This document shows positions 12,865 to 23,528 of a DNA stretch of 64,000 nucleotides, piece after piece. Both the position numbers and the translations under genes were made by a program. The notes under the pieces were generated by a model. It was not told where the DNA came from. It saw only the letters and a list, made by a program, of their open reading frames with translations, and searched no databases. This stretch comes from Fennellomyces sp. T-0311. Taxonomy: Eukaryota > Mucoromycota > Mucoromycetes > Mucorales > Lichtheimiaceae. Location of the stretch: positions 124,001 through 188,000 of the forward strand of contig JALLLT010000045.1 of the NCBI GenBank assembly GCA_025266875.1, written 5' to 3'. Each line of letters opens with the position of its first letter. Positions within the stretch are counted from its first letter, which is position 1.

Positions 12865-15800
12865 ATCAAGCTGCTTATTTCTATTTGTATTGCTCTCTGT
12901 ACATACATTAATACCAAATGAAAAAGCTCTTCAATAACTCCTGTTAAATAATAATCACTGTCAATAAATACCAACAACGTGCGGTACATTCACATACTTT
13001 CGGTACTGAAAGCCTCGGCCACTTGATTCAAGTACAGGATGAAATAAAAGTCTTTATTAACGACGTAAATGAACGCGCGCTGATCACAGCTTTCCGCTCT
13101 CGTCTGATCCAGTTGAACAAGGAAATGAAAACCCTATGCGACATTAGGGGAAAAGAAGTAGTCATGAGAAAGGGAGCAATGTAAGAAAACAGTAAAAAAA
13201 AAAAAGGAAAAATGATAAAGTAGAATGGAATACAAAGTAAAAGTCGGATGGAAGGGGAACTAATCCGTAACTATATACTTGTTGGGGATGAAAAGGGTTG
13301 TTTTTTTTATGAAGTAATGGGCGATGTGGGTTGCAATGACACAGGGGCCGGTGGCTCCATCTATTCGAGAAGGTCTCGTCCATGCTGGTCGGGTGGCAGA
13401 TATCCTTGTCGGCGATCTGGGTTGCAATGCTTATTTAAGGTTTCCAGGATGGCACATAGCTGCGGCCATTTGGATTTCCAGTAGTTCCGAGCAGCTTGTG
13501 ATCTAGGCGGCTTTTTCGTCAAGCGGTTGAGAAGGTATGAGACGGGATCGTCAATATCGTGCGGCAGGTTGACTGTGCTGTGGATCGAGAAACATGCGAT
13601 CAGATGATTCAAGTACTGTAAAGGGTATGGAAAACAGAGGTACCTAAAAACGAGATACTTTCGAGCCAGGTGTCTGTACAAGTCGTTGTTTCCACTATAG
13701 TATACAAAACGGAGGTACTTCCTTTATGCACCTTGTATGTCTATATATTCAAGCCGCATTACTTTTATCCATAATCACAAAACTTTCCCAACACAGCGAA
13801 ATGTTTATCAAGTCAACAATACGGATATAGCTCGGTTTCTGTAAATATAACCGTATTTAATTTGTTATTTGTAGCACGCTATGGATAACATATAGATGCT
13901 TCATGGATGACACTCCGACACTTCTTTATGATCGTTAACAATGGAGGCAAGACACCTGAGAGAGCTCATATTAATGGAAGATGACAGCTCTCTTTCCGAT
14001 CTACATACGTTTTGAAGTGGTGCTCATATTCACATTCGTACCGCACATAACGAGTAAATACGAGGCACATCAGAGCCGGAACGCTATAATTTAATAAGCA
14101 AGAACTTTTGACCTGGAAGAATGAATTATTCTGTTCACTTTATTGTTAGCTTCCAGCAGACAGCAGTGATATTGACAAGGTATCGTACCTTCTCAATATG
14201 CTTTTTTTCTTTAAGAGTGATCGGCGAGCAAGAAGTACAGTTATGGCCTGGGGAAGAGCGTTTCAGTTCGCGCCGTGAACAGCTATTTGACTACTGGTAC
14301 TGCAGTCAGAGAGGTCAAGGATTGAGTTGGTCCCAAGGTTGAATGCATAGCACGGCAGAAAACCCACAGACATACAGAATGTTGTTCATGTCGACATAAT
14401 CCAGTTGCGTGTACTGCGTGGCCATTTCAAAGGCAGTTTCTATATCAAAGTACTAACGCTTTTTCTTGAGCTTGGAACATGGAATTCATCTTGTTCGCTG
14501 TATGACACATCACGTAGCGCATCGTTAAACCTGCTACGAAAAGATTCTTTGGCAGTGGGCATACACTTGGGCGACATCCGATTTGATAGCATCAGCAATT
14601 TCTTTTGGACCTGGGTTCAGCAAGGATGACTTGCATTTCTTGGGAATGAATCGGCGCCGTGTTTCTTTGCCATTTGAAAGGGTTTTACTACGGACACTCC
14701 AAAAATCATGCCACGACACTCTACTTTTTCTAAAACAAGGCATGAAATGTAGCACCTTAGGATGTAAACGAAGTCATAATCAGATCAGGCTGATATGTGG
14801 ACATAAACTACAGAGACTTTCAAGCTGCCGTGCTGGGTAACGCAACTGCAGTTGTTCTGAGGATGTCAATTACATCATTTTGAAGAAGGATCACAACACG
14901 ATCGTACCACAGTCTGAATCGAACAAGATCGGAAGTACCGCTTGTCTTACCAAACTAAGCTGCCGTCGCTTTCGGCAAGAACAAGGACAATGCAGTGCGA
15001 TGAAGATTTATGGTAGAATTTTTTTGCATTGCATCATCATGAAGGTTTACATCATGCTCTTGCCGTTCCATTTGCTCCTCGTGATGCTTTGCCGAGGTAT
15101 AAACCGAGCTCATCAACTCAAGCATTTGGGCCTACATACTCATGCCGCAAAGTGGATCCAGATCAATAATTATTCTTGAATTATGAGCAGATGTCAGAAT
15201 ATAAGTTGAGCTTAACATGCATCCACTCAATCACTCATATCTTATACTATATATTGTATGACTTAGGCTCTTCGTGCCAAGCCAAAAAAAATTGTAAGAC
15301 TTAATGTATAATCCCAACTATCCTTTCCCAACTCTCTGCATTTTGATCCTCCCGGTCAAAGTGCGATTATGCTGGCTTACTCGCATGAGCTTCACCTGAC
15401 TGGATCGCAGTAACTACACTTGCAGGATCTGGATAGTCTGGTCTTTACGTGATTTGAGAGGTCTTTGACACTTTCGTTTCGACATGATCAGGTAGAAGAA
15501 GAAAGAGGACTGTCTTTCCGCACTGTCGCCATTTTCCCAGGCAGACTTAATTAAACTATCGATGAACCAGACGCATGATTGCGTCTCCCAGTATAGAACT
15601 TCATTTCCATGGAAAAGACACTTAGTGGATACGTACCGATTACTTGTGTCGTACACTACACACTTTCCTGAGTGTAAGGAAAAATGTTACATATATTAAG
15701 AAAAAAAATGTACATAAAGTGAGGCTATGTACCAGTAAGTGATATAGCCAAAAAGTGTATGTATGATACTTTCCTATCTTGTTGCTCATGTGGTTATTAC

Positions 15801-16331
15801 ATCCATTGAGACACAAAGGGCTAAATACATTAGGTACTGACGTATAAGAAATTGAAGCAATGTTCTTCCCGAGTGAGCCAAGTCTCTTGTAAATCTTCTT
15901 CAGGGACTGCTTCAACTGCCCCATCCATTCTTCATGACCAACGCAATTGTCCTGGAAGCCAGTTCGTTACGATGGGTCAAGTTGCGAGCAGCATTGTTAA
16001 TAGCCAGGTTGGGTACCTTCAAGAAGAATATCGCTGTCCAATGCACCACCCAAAAACGCAGATCTGCAGCTACGCCACTCAGCATTGACAGGGCTCCGCC
16101 CCTTAACATGCTACATTGCCAAGGGAACCACTGTTGCTGCTGCATTGTCACGATGTTCCTGTTGTTCTTGCTGTTCGCTGCTGCTTGCGTTTAGACCTAA
16201 CACCGCCACGCTTTGAGCCCCATACGCCCTTGCCACATGGGCTGGTACCGGAGTAATACCACCACCTCTTTCAAGCGGGTCTGAGTTTTATTTCGATATA
16301 CGTCATATCGAGCGATAGGCAGAAAGGTGTT
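12865..16331. other. Gene-poor region with degraded coding relics
   Basis: I could not recognise a living gene in these 3.5 kb. Several coding-like relics with broken frames are visible. On the minus strand around 14.34-14.76 kb, KSSLLNPGPKEIADAIKSDV and FEMATQYTQLDYVDMNNI occur in different frames. Around 15.85-16.15 kb, QSLKKIYKRLG and LTHRNELASRTIALVM occur, also on minus. They may be transposase debris, but I cannot name a family. Confidence 0.45.
13361..13681 (-). pseudogene. Retroelement-like or orphan ORF fragment
   Basis: A 106-codon frame contains DIDDPVSYLLNRLTKKPP and YWKSKWPQLCAILETL. The composition looks coding and the segment resembles C-terminal parts of non-LTR element polyproteins from memory, but it does not match the LINE at 16.3-18.3 kb. 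No start, no partner exon and no known domain are evident. It may equally be an orphan gene. Confidence 0.25.
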
Positions 16332-16346
16332 GTATACAATTATAGA
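16332..16346 (+). repeat. Left target-site duplication of the LINE insertion
   Basis: The 15-mer GTATACAATTATAGA occurs here and again, without mismatch, at 18277-18291 immediately after the LINE poly-A tail. Confidence 0.9.
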
Positions 16347-18188
16347 GACCCGTTGTCTCCGATCTTGTTCAATCTGACTCTGGAACCCCTACTACAACGA
16401 GTACTGCACGACCCTTCTATCCATGGTTTTGTCCTGGAACGCCCTGGCTCTCTTATCCCGGCGTTACCGGAACTGTCTGCCCAGCTCAAAGTCCTAGCTT
16501 ATGCCGACGACTGCCTCTTCTTCATACACTACCTGTCTGATTTACACCGAATCATGCATCATATCACGTATGGACAAGCATCGAACGCCAAGGCCAATTT
16601 CAACCAAACTCACGCTATATCCTTGTGTGGCAAATAGTCCGTGACCTGGCCACCACAACTGGCTCAATATGGTATCCACTCTTGGTACGATCATTCCTCC
16701 ACCAATGCATTGGTCTACCTTGGATACCCTCTCTGCTCTTCACCTATCCAGCGAGATGCTAAGATTCAATCGGGCTGTCAAATACAATCTCAACGCTCCC
16801 TGTCTATACGTGGACGAGCCACAGTCTTGAACGTCCTACTACTCTCGACTTTGTGGCATGTCCTCCGGCTCTGTCCAGTACCGGTCGCATTTATGAACAA
16901 GCTCAGAACTATCTGTCACCGTTTTCTCATGATGCGCATATGGCCTGTGGTGTCCTACAACAAGATTATTCAAGACCGAAACCTTGGTGGCCTGGCAATA
17001 CTTCATCCACCTGCCCAACAACTTGCCCTGCAACTAGGATGGTTACAACCACTATTTGACGAGAACCACGAACACCGCTCCTTCATCCACACATGGATCC
17101 ACACAGTTCTTGGCTGTTGGAGTGAAGGACAAGACCCGCTCATGTGTTTGATATTCCCACGCCTTCGACCTTTTCAATTCGTCAAGCCAGCCTCATTCGC
17201 CAACATGCTATGCACAGCTATGGACCACTTCACCTGCAACATCGACAGCCTTCCAATTGCCACTGCGACGGTTACACAGATGTGTATCCTCGATACCATC
17301 CAACCTCCCACACGACCTTACACTGCCGACATCGCCAAATCCTTCAAGTCTGCAACATCCAATCGGCTACTAGTTTCGGATATGTTCTCTCGGGAATCTT
17401 CCACAACATGCCTTCAACGCAAGCAACCACACGAATTGGCTCGGCTCCCCAATGTCATCCGGGACTTACAGCACCTGTTGGATACTGAACAGCTACGATA
17501 TCAAGTCTTCATGTACCACGTATACATTCCTGCCAGTATGTTACCAGCGTCATCCAGTCCGGTTTTGCTTGACCATGACGCCTACAATGTGCTCAAATGG
17601 TGCCGCATAGCGAGCTTCACCTTACCCGAAGCGATGAGCAAACGATTCCGGAAAGCACTCATCTCCACAATGCCGAACTCTACTACTGTGCACCAGCGAA
17701 CTCCCACCGACACTTCGATCTGGCCGCAGTTCTGGCCTCAGTCACTGGCAACTCCCGTCCGCAACCTATGGTACCGTGCCTTACATCGCAAACTGTCATG
17801 TCGAGCATTGTTACATCAGATCAACCCACGACACTTTGCTTCCGATCTCTGCCCGATCTGCGAAGACGAGCGTGACGATCTGGATCACTTTCTGTTCAAG
17901 TGCCCGAAGAAATGGGCGATCTGGAGTCGTGCCTGGCCGGACTTGCTCCTATTGCCGGTTGGGGCTGAGGAAGTTCGAGATGCGATCTTCCTGCTCAAAC
18001 TTCCCCGCTCTCCTCCCAACGTCACAAGCTGTACCATAATTGAGGCTATCTTACAAGGTATCTGGAAGGGACACTGGGCAAAAGTCTTTGATGACCAGCC
18101 TTTCCGCCTCCGTCACATCATGAACAACATCCATCAAATAGTTCGTCATAGATTAGCCGAAAAAAATGTACTTCAGCTTAGTCTATAA
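16347..18188 (+). pseudogene. LINE ORF2 remnant: reverse transcriptase C-terminal half and zinc knuckle
   Basis: One reading frame carries most of the palm and thumb region: DPLSPILFNLTLEPLLQRVL, then the catalytic YADD box in VLAYADDCLFFI, and further on GRATVLNVLLLSTLWHVL and the DRNLGGLAILHP block. It ends with a CPICEDERDDLDHFLFKCP zinc-knuckle-like motif and a C-terminal tail up to the TAA at 18186-18188. A single in-frame TAG at 16635-16637 interrupts it after SLCGK; otherwise about 610 codons are open. The N-terminal endonuclease and the first RT blocks are missing through 5' truncation, so this copy cannot be autonomous. Few other lesions suggest the insertion is fairly recent. Confidence 0.9.
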
Positions 18189-18276
18189 TTGTATACACCC
18201 TCTTCTACACACCGCTCAACATGACGTATGTGGAAATAAAACTCGGACAGCAACTTTGTCCGCCTACAAAAAAAAA
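16347..18276 (+). mobile_element. 5'-truncated LINE (non-LTR) retrotransposon insertion
   Basis: The copy starts inside the reverse-transcriptase domain at the codons for DPLSPILFNL and ends with a short 3' UTR, a polyadenylation-like AATAAAA and an A-run. It is bounded by a perfect 15-bp target-site duplication. This structure is the classic outcome of target-primed reverse transcription with premature termination. The 3' UTR motif CACCGCTCAACATGACGTAT recurs in a second 3' tail near 59.55 kb, which shows the family is repeated in the genome. Confidence 0.92.
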
Positions 18277-18291
18277 GTATACAATTATAGA
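18277..18291 (+). repeat. Right target-site duplication of the LINE insertion
   Basis: This repeats the 15 bases at 16332-16346 exactly and directly abuts the A-run of the element. Confidence 0.9.
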
Positions 18292-18493
18292 TCTAGTTTA
18301 TGGACATTGGTTTGAGCAATTCTATGTCTAACTATTCTATGGATCGAATTGAGCAGCTGACGGGTGTTGAACTGTTGATTATCGAAAACCTTTGGTAATC
18401 ACAACGAAGAATTACATCGGGCCCTAGGGTCATGTCCGTAGTGAGAAAACGGACTCCGCCATAGTGTGGCTATTACCTTGGGCTATTCATTCT

Positions 18494-19600
18494 TCACCAA
18501 TGATGTGCGAGCGAACTTCCTATAATATTTGTCAGTTCTGAATCTTTCGCATGCAAATAAACTTGACTCTTACCTGTGGCTGCCAAATTTAGAAAATTAT
18601 CCAGAACTTGTTCTGTGTTTTTAGTGTCGCCACAACGGAAAGGCGAGAGAGAATATCCATCCTTGGAGAAAGCCGTACTGATACCAATGGTGGTAATGTT
18701 AGTTGCACCTATCGAGACACGATTCATGGTAGCCATATAGCGAGCAGGGCAGTGAGGGTTGGCGCAGCACCTTGCGCCGTTGACCTTAATGTACTTGCCA
18801 TTGCGATTGTACACTTGGGGGGGGGGCTTTCCAACAGTGGGGGCAGAGTTTACTGTAGCAGTACTCATTTACAACCTGAGCAATGCCGTGTTCGTTACTT
18901 TCAAACTTGTTCCAGAGCTTGGACGTGCTTCCTCGGTTACTCCCTTTAGTTGGGCAATTGATCGGGCACCAGTGGCCGATAAAATGCGCGCAGGATGGCC
19001 TGTTTCCAACGGAAGGAGGTTTGATTCTTTTGCGCACCTTTGCGGCGAGTCAACCATGTGGCTATTTGTATCGGAATTCACGAGTGAGTGCTTCCTTTAC
19101 CTTGGCTTTGGCGGTCTGGTTGGTATGTCCTCTCTCGCGGACATTTCAATGGTGCCGACCAAGTGTCTCTGTTCGGGAGAAGCCCAGTCGTCATCTTTTC
19201 ACTTCGTGGCGCGTGGGCTAGTCACCATTTTGCTTCAAGTACTTCTGTTGGAACAGGTAACACCGAACGTCCTTGTAGCAATCATTGGCCGACTTCCCAA
19301 TGGCAGTGGTTGCCATACAAGGCGTCGTAGTCCCATCATGAAGAGGATAGACGACACTCATCGGACCAAGAGTCCAAAGCATAGAATTGCTCTCCTCACA
19401 CTAAAGTGTAATATCCTGACATACCAGTCATCCATTGTCTACATACCTTTCCATCTCAGCCTTTGTTACATCCGTTCCTTTATTTCGACATCAACAACCG
19501 CACAGTTATCTATTGGCCTGTTCACTGGCTTGTGTGTCAGTGAGACCTTGATCTGGGTTCAGACTTCAAGAAGGACCATTCACGTTAACTCAGTCTCTGC
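18494..19600 (-). pseudogene. Decayed transposase with TnpB/Fanzor-like zinc-ribbon C-terminus
   Basis: On the minus strand, EYCYSKLCPHCWKAPP is followed, in another frame, by VNGARCCANPHCPARYM, then MNRVSIGATNITTIGIS. Two CxxC-type pairs followed by an NRD-x-x-(S/A)-A-x-(A/N)-I motif are the hallmark of the zinc ribbon and RuvC-III end of OrfB/TnpB and eukaryotic Fanzor proteins. Here the Asp of NRD reads Val (GTC). The frame changes exactly inside a run of nine C (plus-strand G, about 18818-18826). Upstream minus-strand frames are broken by stops, although a possible RuvC-I-like LNPDQGLTDTQ lies near 19.55 kb. The 3' part, 124 codons to 18494, is open. The family call is moderate. It could be another zinc-ribbon transposase, but it is clearly not functional as sequenced. 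Confidence 0.5.
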
Positions 19601-19767
19601 ATGATTATCCGCTCCTTCGTAATAAGGCAGTATGGTCATTAGGGATTACGGCGATAACACGGATTCGGCTCTGATAGAAAAGCATTCACATTCTCCGTCC
19701 CGACTCATCATCATTATAAATAGAGAGTAGTTCTCTTCAATAAAACATTATCTTATTTTTGGTCTCG

Positions 19768-20064
19768 TCATTGAAGCTTTCCAATTGAGCGATACCACAG
19801 CGATTCAACAAACTCGTTGAATGTATTTGCTGCCTGGTGTCGAGCCACCGTAGCCATCTCTTTCGTCAAAGGAAGGTACGTTAATTGGTCATGAGGCCAT
19901 TCGATAGTCCATGTTTGTGCGAAAGAGAAGCAGGTAAAGTCTTCATCAATCCTTCGTTGGTACTGTAGACTGTTATGTTTTGCATTGATCATTTTTGCAT
20001 ATATATAACGATAACCGATACTATAAAAGAAGTCGTCGTCAGCAAAGTGCCGGCTTGATAGCAC
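19768..20064 (-). CDS. Hypothetical ORF, possibly transposon-derived
   Basis: A 98-codon frame reads MLSSRHFADDDFFYSIGYRY and ends with NTFNEFVESLWYRSIGKLQ. It is rich in aromatic residues and looks coding, but I recognise no domain. It lies between the decayed TnpB-like relic and the cyclin gene, so it may be more transposon debris or an upstream exon of that relic. A real gene is possible but unproven. Confidence 0.3.
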   Translation of the reverse strand: MLSSRHFADDDFFYSIGYRYIYAKMINAKHNSLQYQRRIDEDFTCFSFAQTWTIEWPHDQLTYLPLTKEMATVARHQAANTFNEFVESLWYRSIGKLQ

Positions 20065-20316
20065 TTGGGTTCGCCTGTGGATCGTTTGATTTCATTGCCC
20101 ACAGCGATATGCCCATTTTATCCATCGCGATCGTAAAATCAGAAGGCCACTACTGAATTCCCTACTCTTTGTTCTCGTATGTTAATTGGATGACAATGGA
20201 CAATCTATTTTTCCGCTTGCTGCTTATAGTTTTTTAACTGGACAAAAATGCTTTTGGAACAACTACGGGCGCCACAAAACGAATTAAAATAGCAACTCTT
20301 CTTCTTTTACTTAATC

Positions 20317-21387
20317 ATGTCGAAGCGAAACTCGAAACGATCGCTGCATCGAAAAGAACAATCCGAACGAGACAAAATGGCGCACCATGCCGACCGCTCA
20401 GTAAGAATTAGTCTTCGAATGGAGTGTGTATGAGTGGGCTCACAGGTATCTAGTATTACGGCCACATGGTCGCTTTCCAGCATATGCTGGGAGTGGCGAA
20501 AAACCGGGGCTATCAGGACACATCTGCTGTTATACCCATGGAATTGATAGGTAATTGGTCAGCACGGCGTCTATGCAACAGAAGCCAACCAACGAGACGT
20601 TTTAAGATTTTACTGCTGCATTCATCGCCAGTCTGGTCAAGCGCACATTGCTGCCATCAGCTGAAGTGCTGCGGGCCAACGTGAATTTCATCCGCAAAAC
20701 GCTGGCACGTGCGCAAATCTCCTGCTCATCGCTCATCCTCTGTCTGTGGTATATCGATCATCATCATCCCAGCTGCAGCAACATCAACAACTGGTCGACG
20801 CGTGATCTGTTTGTGGCTAGCGTCATTGTTGCGGACAAGTTTCTGTAAGGAAATTCAAGAAAGATGCGGTAGCCGAAGCGTTGACGCATATTGAATGTAG
20901 GGCGGACACAACGTGGACGAATGCCGACTGGGCCGATTTCACACAGCAATACAGCTGCCAAGAAATCAACCGGCTGGAGCGTCGGTTCCTAAGCGACATG
21001 CGCTACAGGCTGTTTGTGCCTGAGCAATCGTACTATGATTTCTGCAACTATCTGGCATTCCGAGTTACTGTTGCTGGCCAACAGGGTCTGGTGCTGTCGT
21101 ACCGCGACATCAGCGTGCTGAGCCAGTCCCTGCTGCCCGTCTACGCCGAACGTCTCCATCTGTCGCTGCGGCCGTTTGAGGCCATGTGGCTGCTCGCAAA
21201 GACCGCGGCATCAATCTGTGCCATGTACGGGATGGCGGTGCTGACGGGCTACGTGGTGTACCAGTATGCAGCCGCTCAAATCGTCGCGACGGTGCAGCAC
21301 GTCATGTACCAGCGATACGTGCAGGAGCAGATGCTCGCCATGGTTGCGGACACGGTTGGTAGGCTGGCAGTGACCATGCCGTCTTGA
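20317..21387 (+). CDS. PCL/PHO80-like cyclin
   Basis: This is a cyclin-box protein that would partner a Pho85-type CDK (Cdk5 relatives). Four exons fit well. Exon 1 is MSKRNSKRSLHRKEQSERDK..., with a donor GTAAGA near 20401. Exon 2 starts YYGHMVAFQHMLGVAKNRGY, exon 3 starts FTAAFIASLVKRTLLPS, and a 59-nt intron follows VIVADKFL. The typical cyclin block follows: TTWTNADWADFT and EINRLERRFLSDMRYRLFV. The last exon reads through a C-terminal hydrophobic segment (about residues 250-290, AVLTGYVVYQYAAAQIV) and stops at 21387. The cyclin assignment rests on the ILCLWYIDHH...KFL...EINRLERRFL order. Which subfamily it belongs to is less certain. Confidence 0.8.
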
Positions 21388-21713
21388 CCTTATATATCCA
21401 TGCCTTTGTCACGCAATGGTAATAAACGGATAATGTCATGCACGTGATTGCATTTGATGAAAACTGTGTAACGTGGGCAAATGAACAACGGGAGGGAGGC
21501 AGTGCGAGTGTGGGGGGCAGGCAGGGAGCGTTACCGATCAAGACACGAAGCACGAAGCCAAGCAAAGGCTCCTCCTGGCGGCATCGCTTGAGCAGAACAT
21601 TCGATCCAAATAGGTTTCCCAGGGAAAAAGCACGGAAAGCTTGGTCAACAGAAACAGAAAATAAAATTTTACCTCCCTTTACACTAATCCTTATTCTCCC
21701 TTAACGGGAACTC
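21388..21713. other. Intergenic promoter region
   Basis: These 326 bp lie between the cyclin stop and the REEP start. I see only a G-rich patch near 21.51 kb and no gene. Confidence 0.5.
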
Positions 21714-22588
21714 ATGTCTGAAGCGCACTACGAAGGCGACTTTGGACTGCATGCCACCTCGACTGCGATCGAGCATGTTCTCGAGTCCGTCAACCGAAGC
21801 TCACCCATCAATCTCGAATTTGTAACTCGGCCGTTCGGCAAGGCCTCCATTACTCGCATCCGATCCTTAGAAACGATCTATGCCAAATCACGACTCTTCC
21901 GCTTCCTCGTGCGCAAGGGAGTTAATCCCATCCTGTTGTTCGTCAGTTTGAGCGCAGGGATTGCCGGCGGGCTTCGGCGATTTTACAAACAGTCGACCCA
22001 GCTCGCCCTAACACTCCTGGGCGTTGTCTACCCTGCCTGGAAATGCTGGCAGTTGGTCAAGGAGCAAGAAGGCATGGGGCAGGAACGTGAATACAAATCT
22101 TGGCTCACTTACTGGATGATCTACGGCACGTTCCAAGGTAAAAAGTCTGGTATGGCGCGCATGGTACCATAGATTGCTAATGTCAAGTAGTGCTGGACAA
22201 CTGGTCATCGGATATCCTCTCATTATTCCCCAACTACAACCTCTACAAACTCGCCATTCTCTACTGGGCACAGAGCCCGCATTCCAAGGGTGCATCCGTG
22301 CTCTGCCACCAAGTCATCCAGAAGCCTCGCTATCCCGCTCCCCCCACTCCCACAGCAACGTACAGCATCCCGTCATCGCCAGAGTCGCACCATGCGGATG
22401 AACTCACTCTCACCATTGAACAGTCCAAACCGTCGATCCTTGATGGATACACCCCCACGCTGCAGGAGCCAATAACCGACAAGCAGGTAATTAGTCAGGG
22501 TCAGAAAGTGATATTTCTTCTTTTTTTTCTAATGGAAGCCCCGTTGCTATAGGAACCGTACATGTTGGAAGCAGAAGCGGCATGGTAA
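21714..22588 (+). CDS. TB2/DP1/HVA22 (REEP) family ER membrane protein
   Basis: This family (REEP/Yop1) bends ER tubules or links the ER to other structures. Exon 1 ends ...WLTYWMIYGTFQ and joins exon 2 (VLDNWSSDILSLFPNYNLYK) across a short intron at about 22138-22188. Exon 3 is EPYMLEAEAAW and ends at 22588. The family core is clear: hydrophobic hairpins (NPILLFVSLSAGIAGGL and LALTLLGVVYPAWKCWQLV), then EYKSWLTYWMIYG and LYKLAILYWAQSP. About 85 residues precede the first hairpin, and a Pro/Ser-rich tail follows. It belongs to the TB2/DP1/HVA22 domain family; whether it is a REEP1-4 or a REEP5/Yop1 type I cannot tell. Confidence 0.88.
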
Positions 22589-22676
22589 CCCCTTTATATA
22601 TATATATGTGCTTTTTTGTAATATTATACACTATAACAGAATTTACAAAGAGAAAAAAAAGTGGAAAGCAGCTGTT

Positions 22677-22703
22677 GCATGTGTGTGTGTGTGTGTGTGT
22701 GTA
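22677..22703 (+). repeat. (GT)n microsatellite
   Basis: An uninterrupted run of about twelve GT dinucleotides lies in the 3' flanking region between two convergent genes. Confidence 0.9.
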
Positions 22704-22745
22704 CAAGGAATGCAGAGATGTGGCGTGGAAGATGAGAACGTTCGT

Positions 22746-23105
22746 CTAGCAAGACGCTAATAAAATGTTTTGCTCTTGATGCGGTTTGCAGTGGCGTCCA
22801 TAATTGGTCGACAGCTGCGTAAAGAAAAGTGGCCCGGCAGTGTCGCCCAATGCAAGCTGCGTGTCGATCCTCAGTTTGTTCCGTGGCTTCTTTGGGTGGA
22901 GCTGCTGTTGGTACGATCGGTCGTATTCCGACGGACTGTGGGTGTAGCGGACGGTGTCGACACCGCTGAAGCGCACGCTCTTCTTCTTTCGCTGCGTGGG
23001 TGCAGTCGAACTGTTGCGCAGGGCAAATATGACGCGTCGGTTGACAAAGAAGTAGGAGGCTTGGAAGAACATTACGAGAAAAAGATGTGTGGTGGTGGAA
23101 TGCAA
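22746..23105 (-). CDS. Small protein with PP1-type RVxF motif
   Basis: A 119-codon frame contains RKKKSVRFSGVDTVRYTHSP followed by SEYDRSYQ. KSVRF fits the RVxF consensus used to dock protein phosphatase 1, and the following HSPSEYDRS block is of the type found in small fungal PP1-binding or 'YDRS' proteins. The N-terminus is hydrophobic (HLFLVMFFQASYFFVNRRVI), possibly a membrane segment, or else the true start is downstream or in an unseen exon. It is convergent with the REEP gene. Being a real gene is likely; the phosphatase link is inference. Confidence 0.55.
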   Translation of the reverse strand: MHSTTTHLFLVMFFQASYFFVNRRVIFALRNSSTAPTQRKKKSVRFSGVDTVRYTHSPSEYDRSYQQQLHPKKPRNKLRIDTQLALGDTAGPLFFTQLSTNYGRHCKPHQEQNILLASC

Positions 23106-23428
23106 GCACCAGGGTTAGACATGGCCTGTATTTATATGGATCTGAAACACTTCTGTATGTTGATGATATGATCGGTTTATTATGCTGCTGTTTGCTGCAT
23201 GGCCCTTAACTTCTTGGCAGTTCGTGGTACGAAATTAGGGGGGAAGTGTCTTGGCATCTTTATTTAAACTACGTAGAAACTGTGGCGTGACAAAATGCAG
23301 CAGAGATCGACTGAGGCCGGCAGATCACCAACTATTGGAACGAGATTATTGGTATAAGGAGAAGAAGCATCAAAATGAAAGGACTACTTTTTTTATAGTG
23401 AAAATAATGTACACACTTATGCTTTTTT
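23106..23428. other. Intergenic
   Basis: These 323 bp lie between the start of the small RVxF gene and the stop of the Kelch-BTB gene. No gene was seen. Confidence 0.5.
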
Positions 23429-23488
23429 CTATACGCCCACACTCATGCCATTGGTTTGCACGCCGCTGTTCATGGAATGCCGCATCCG

Positions 23489-23528
<40 letters not shown>

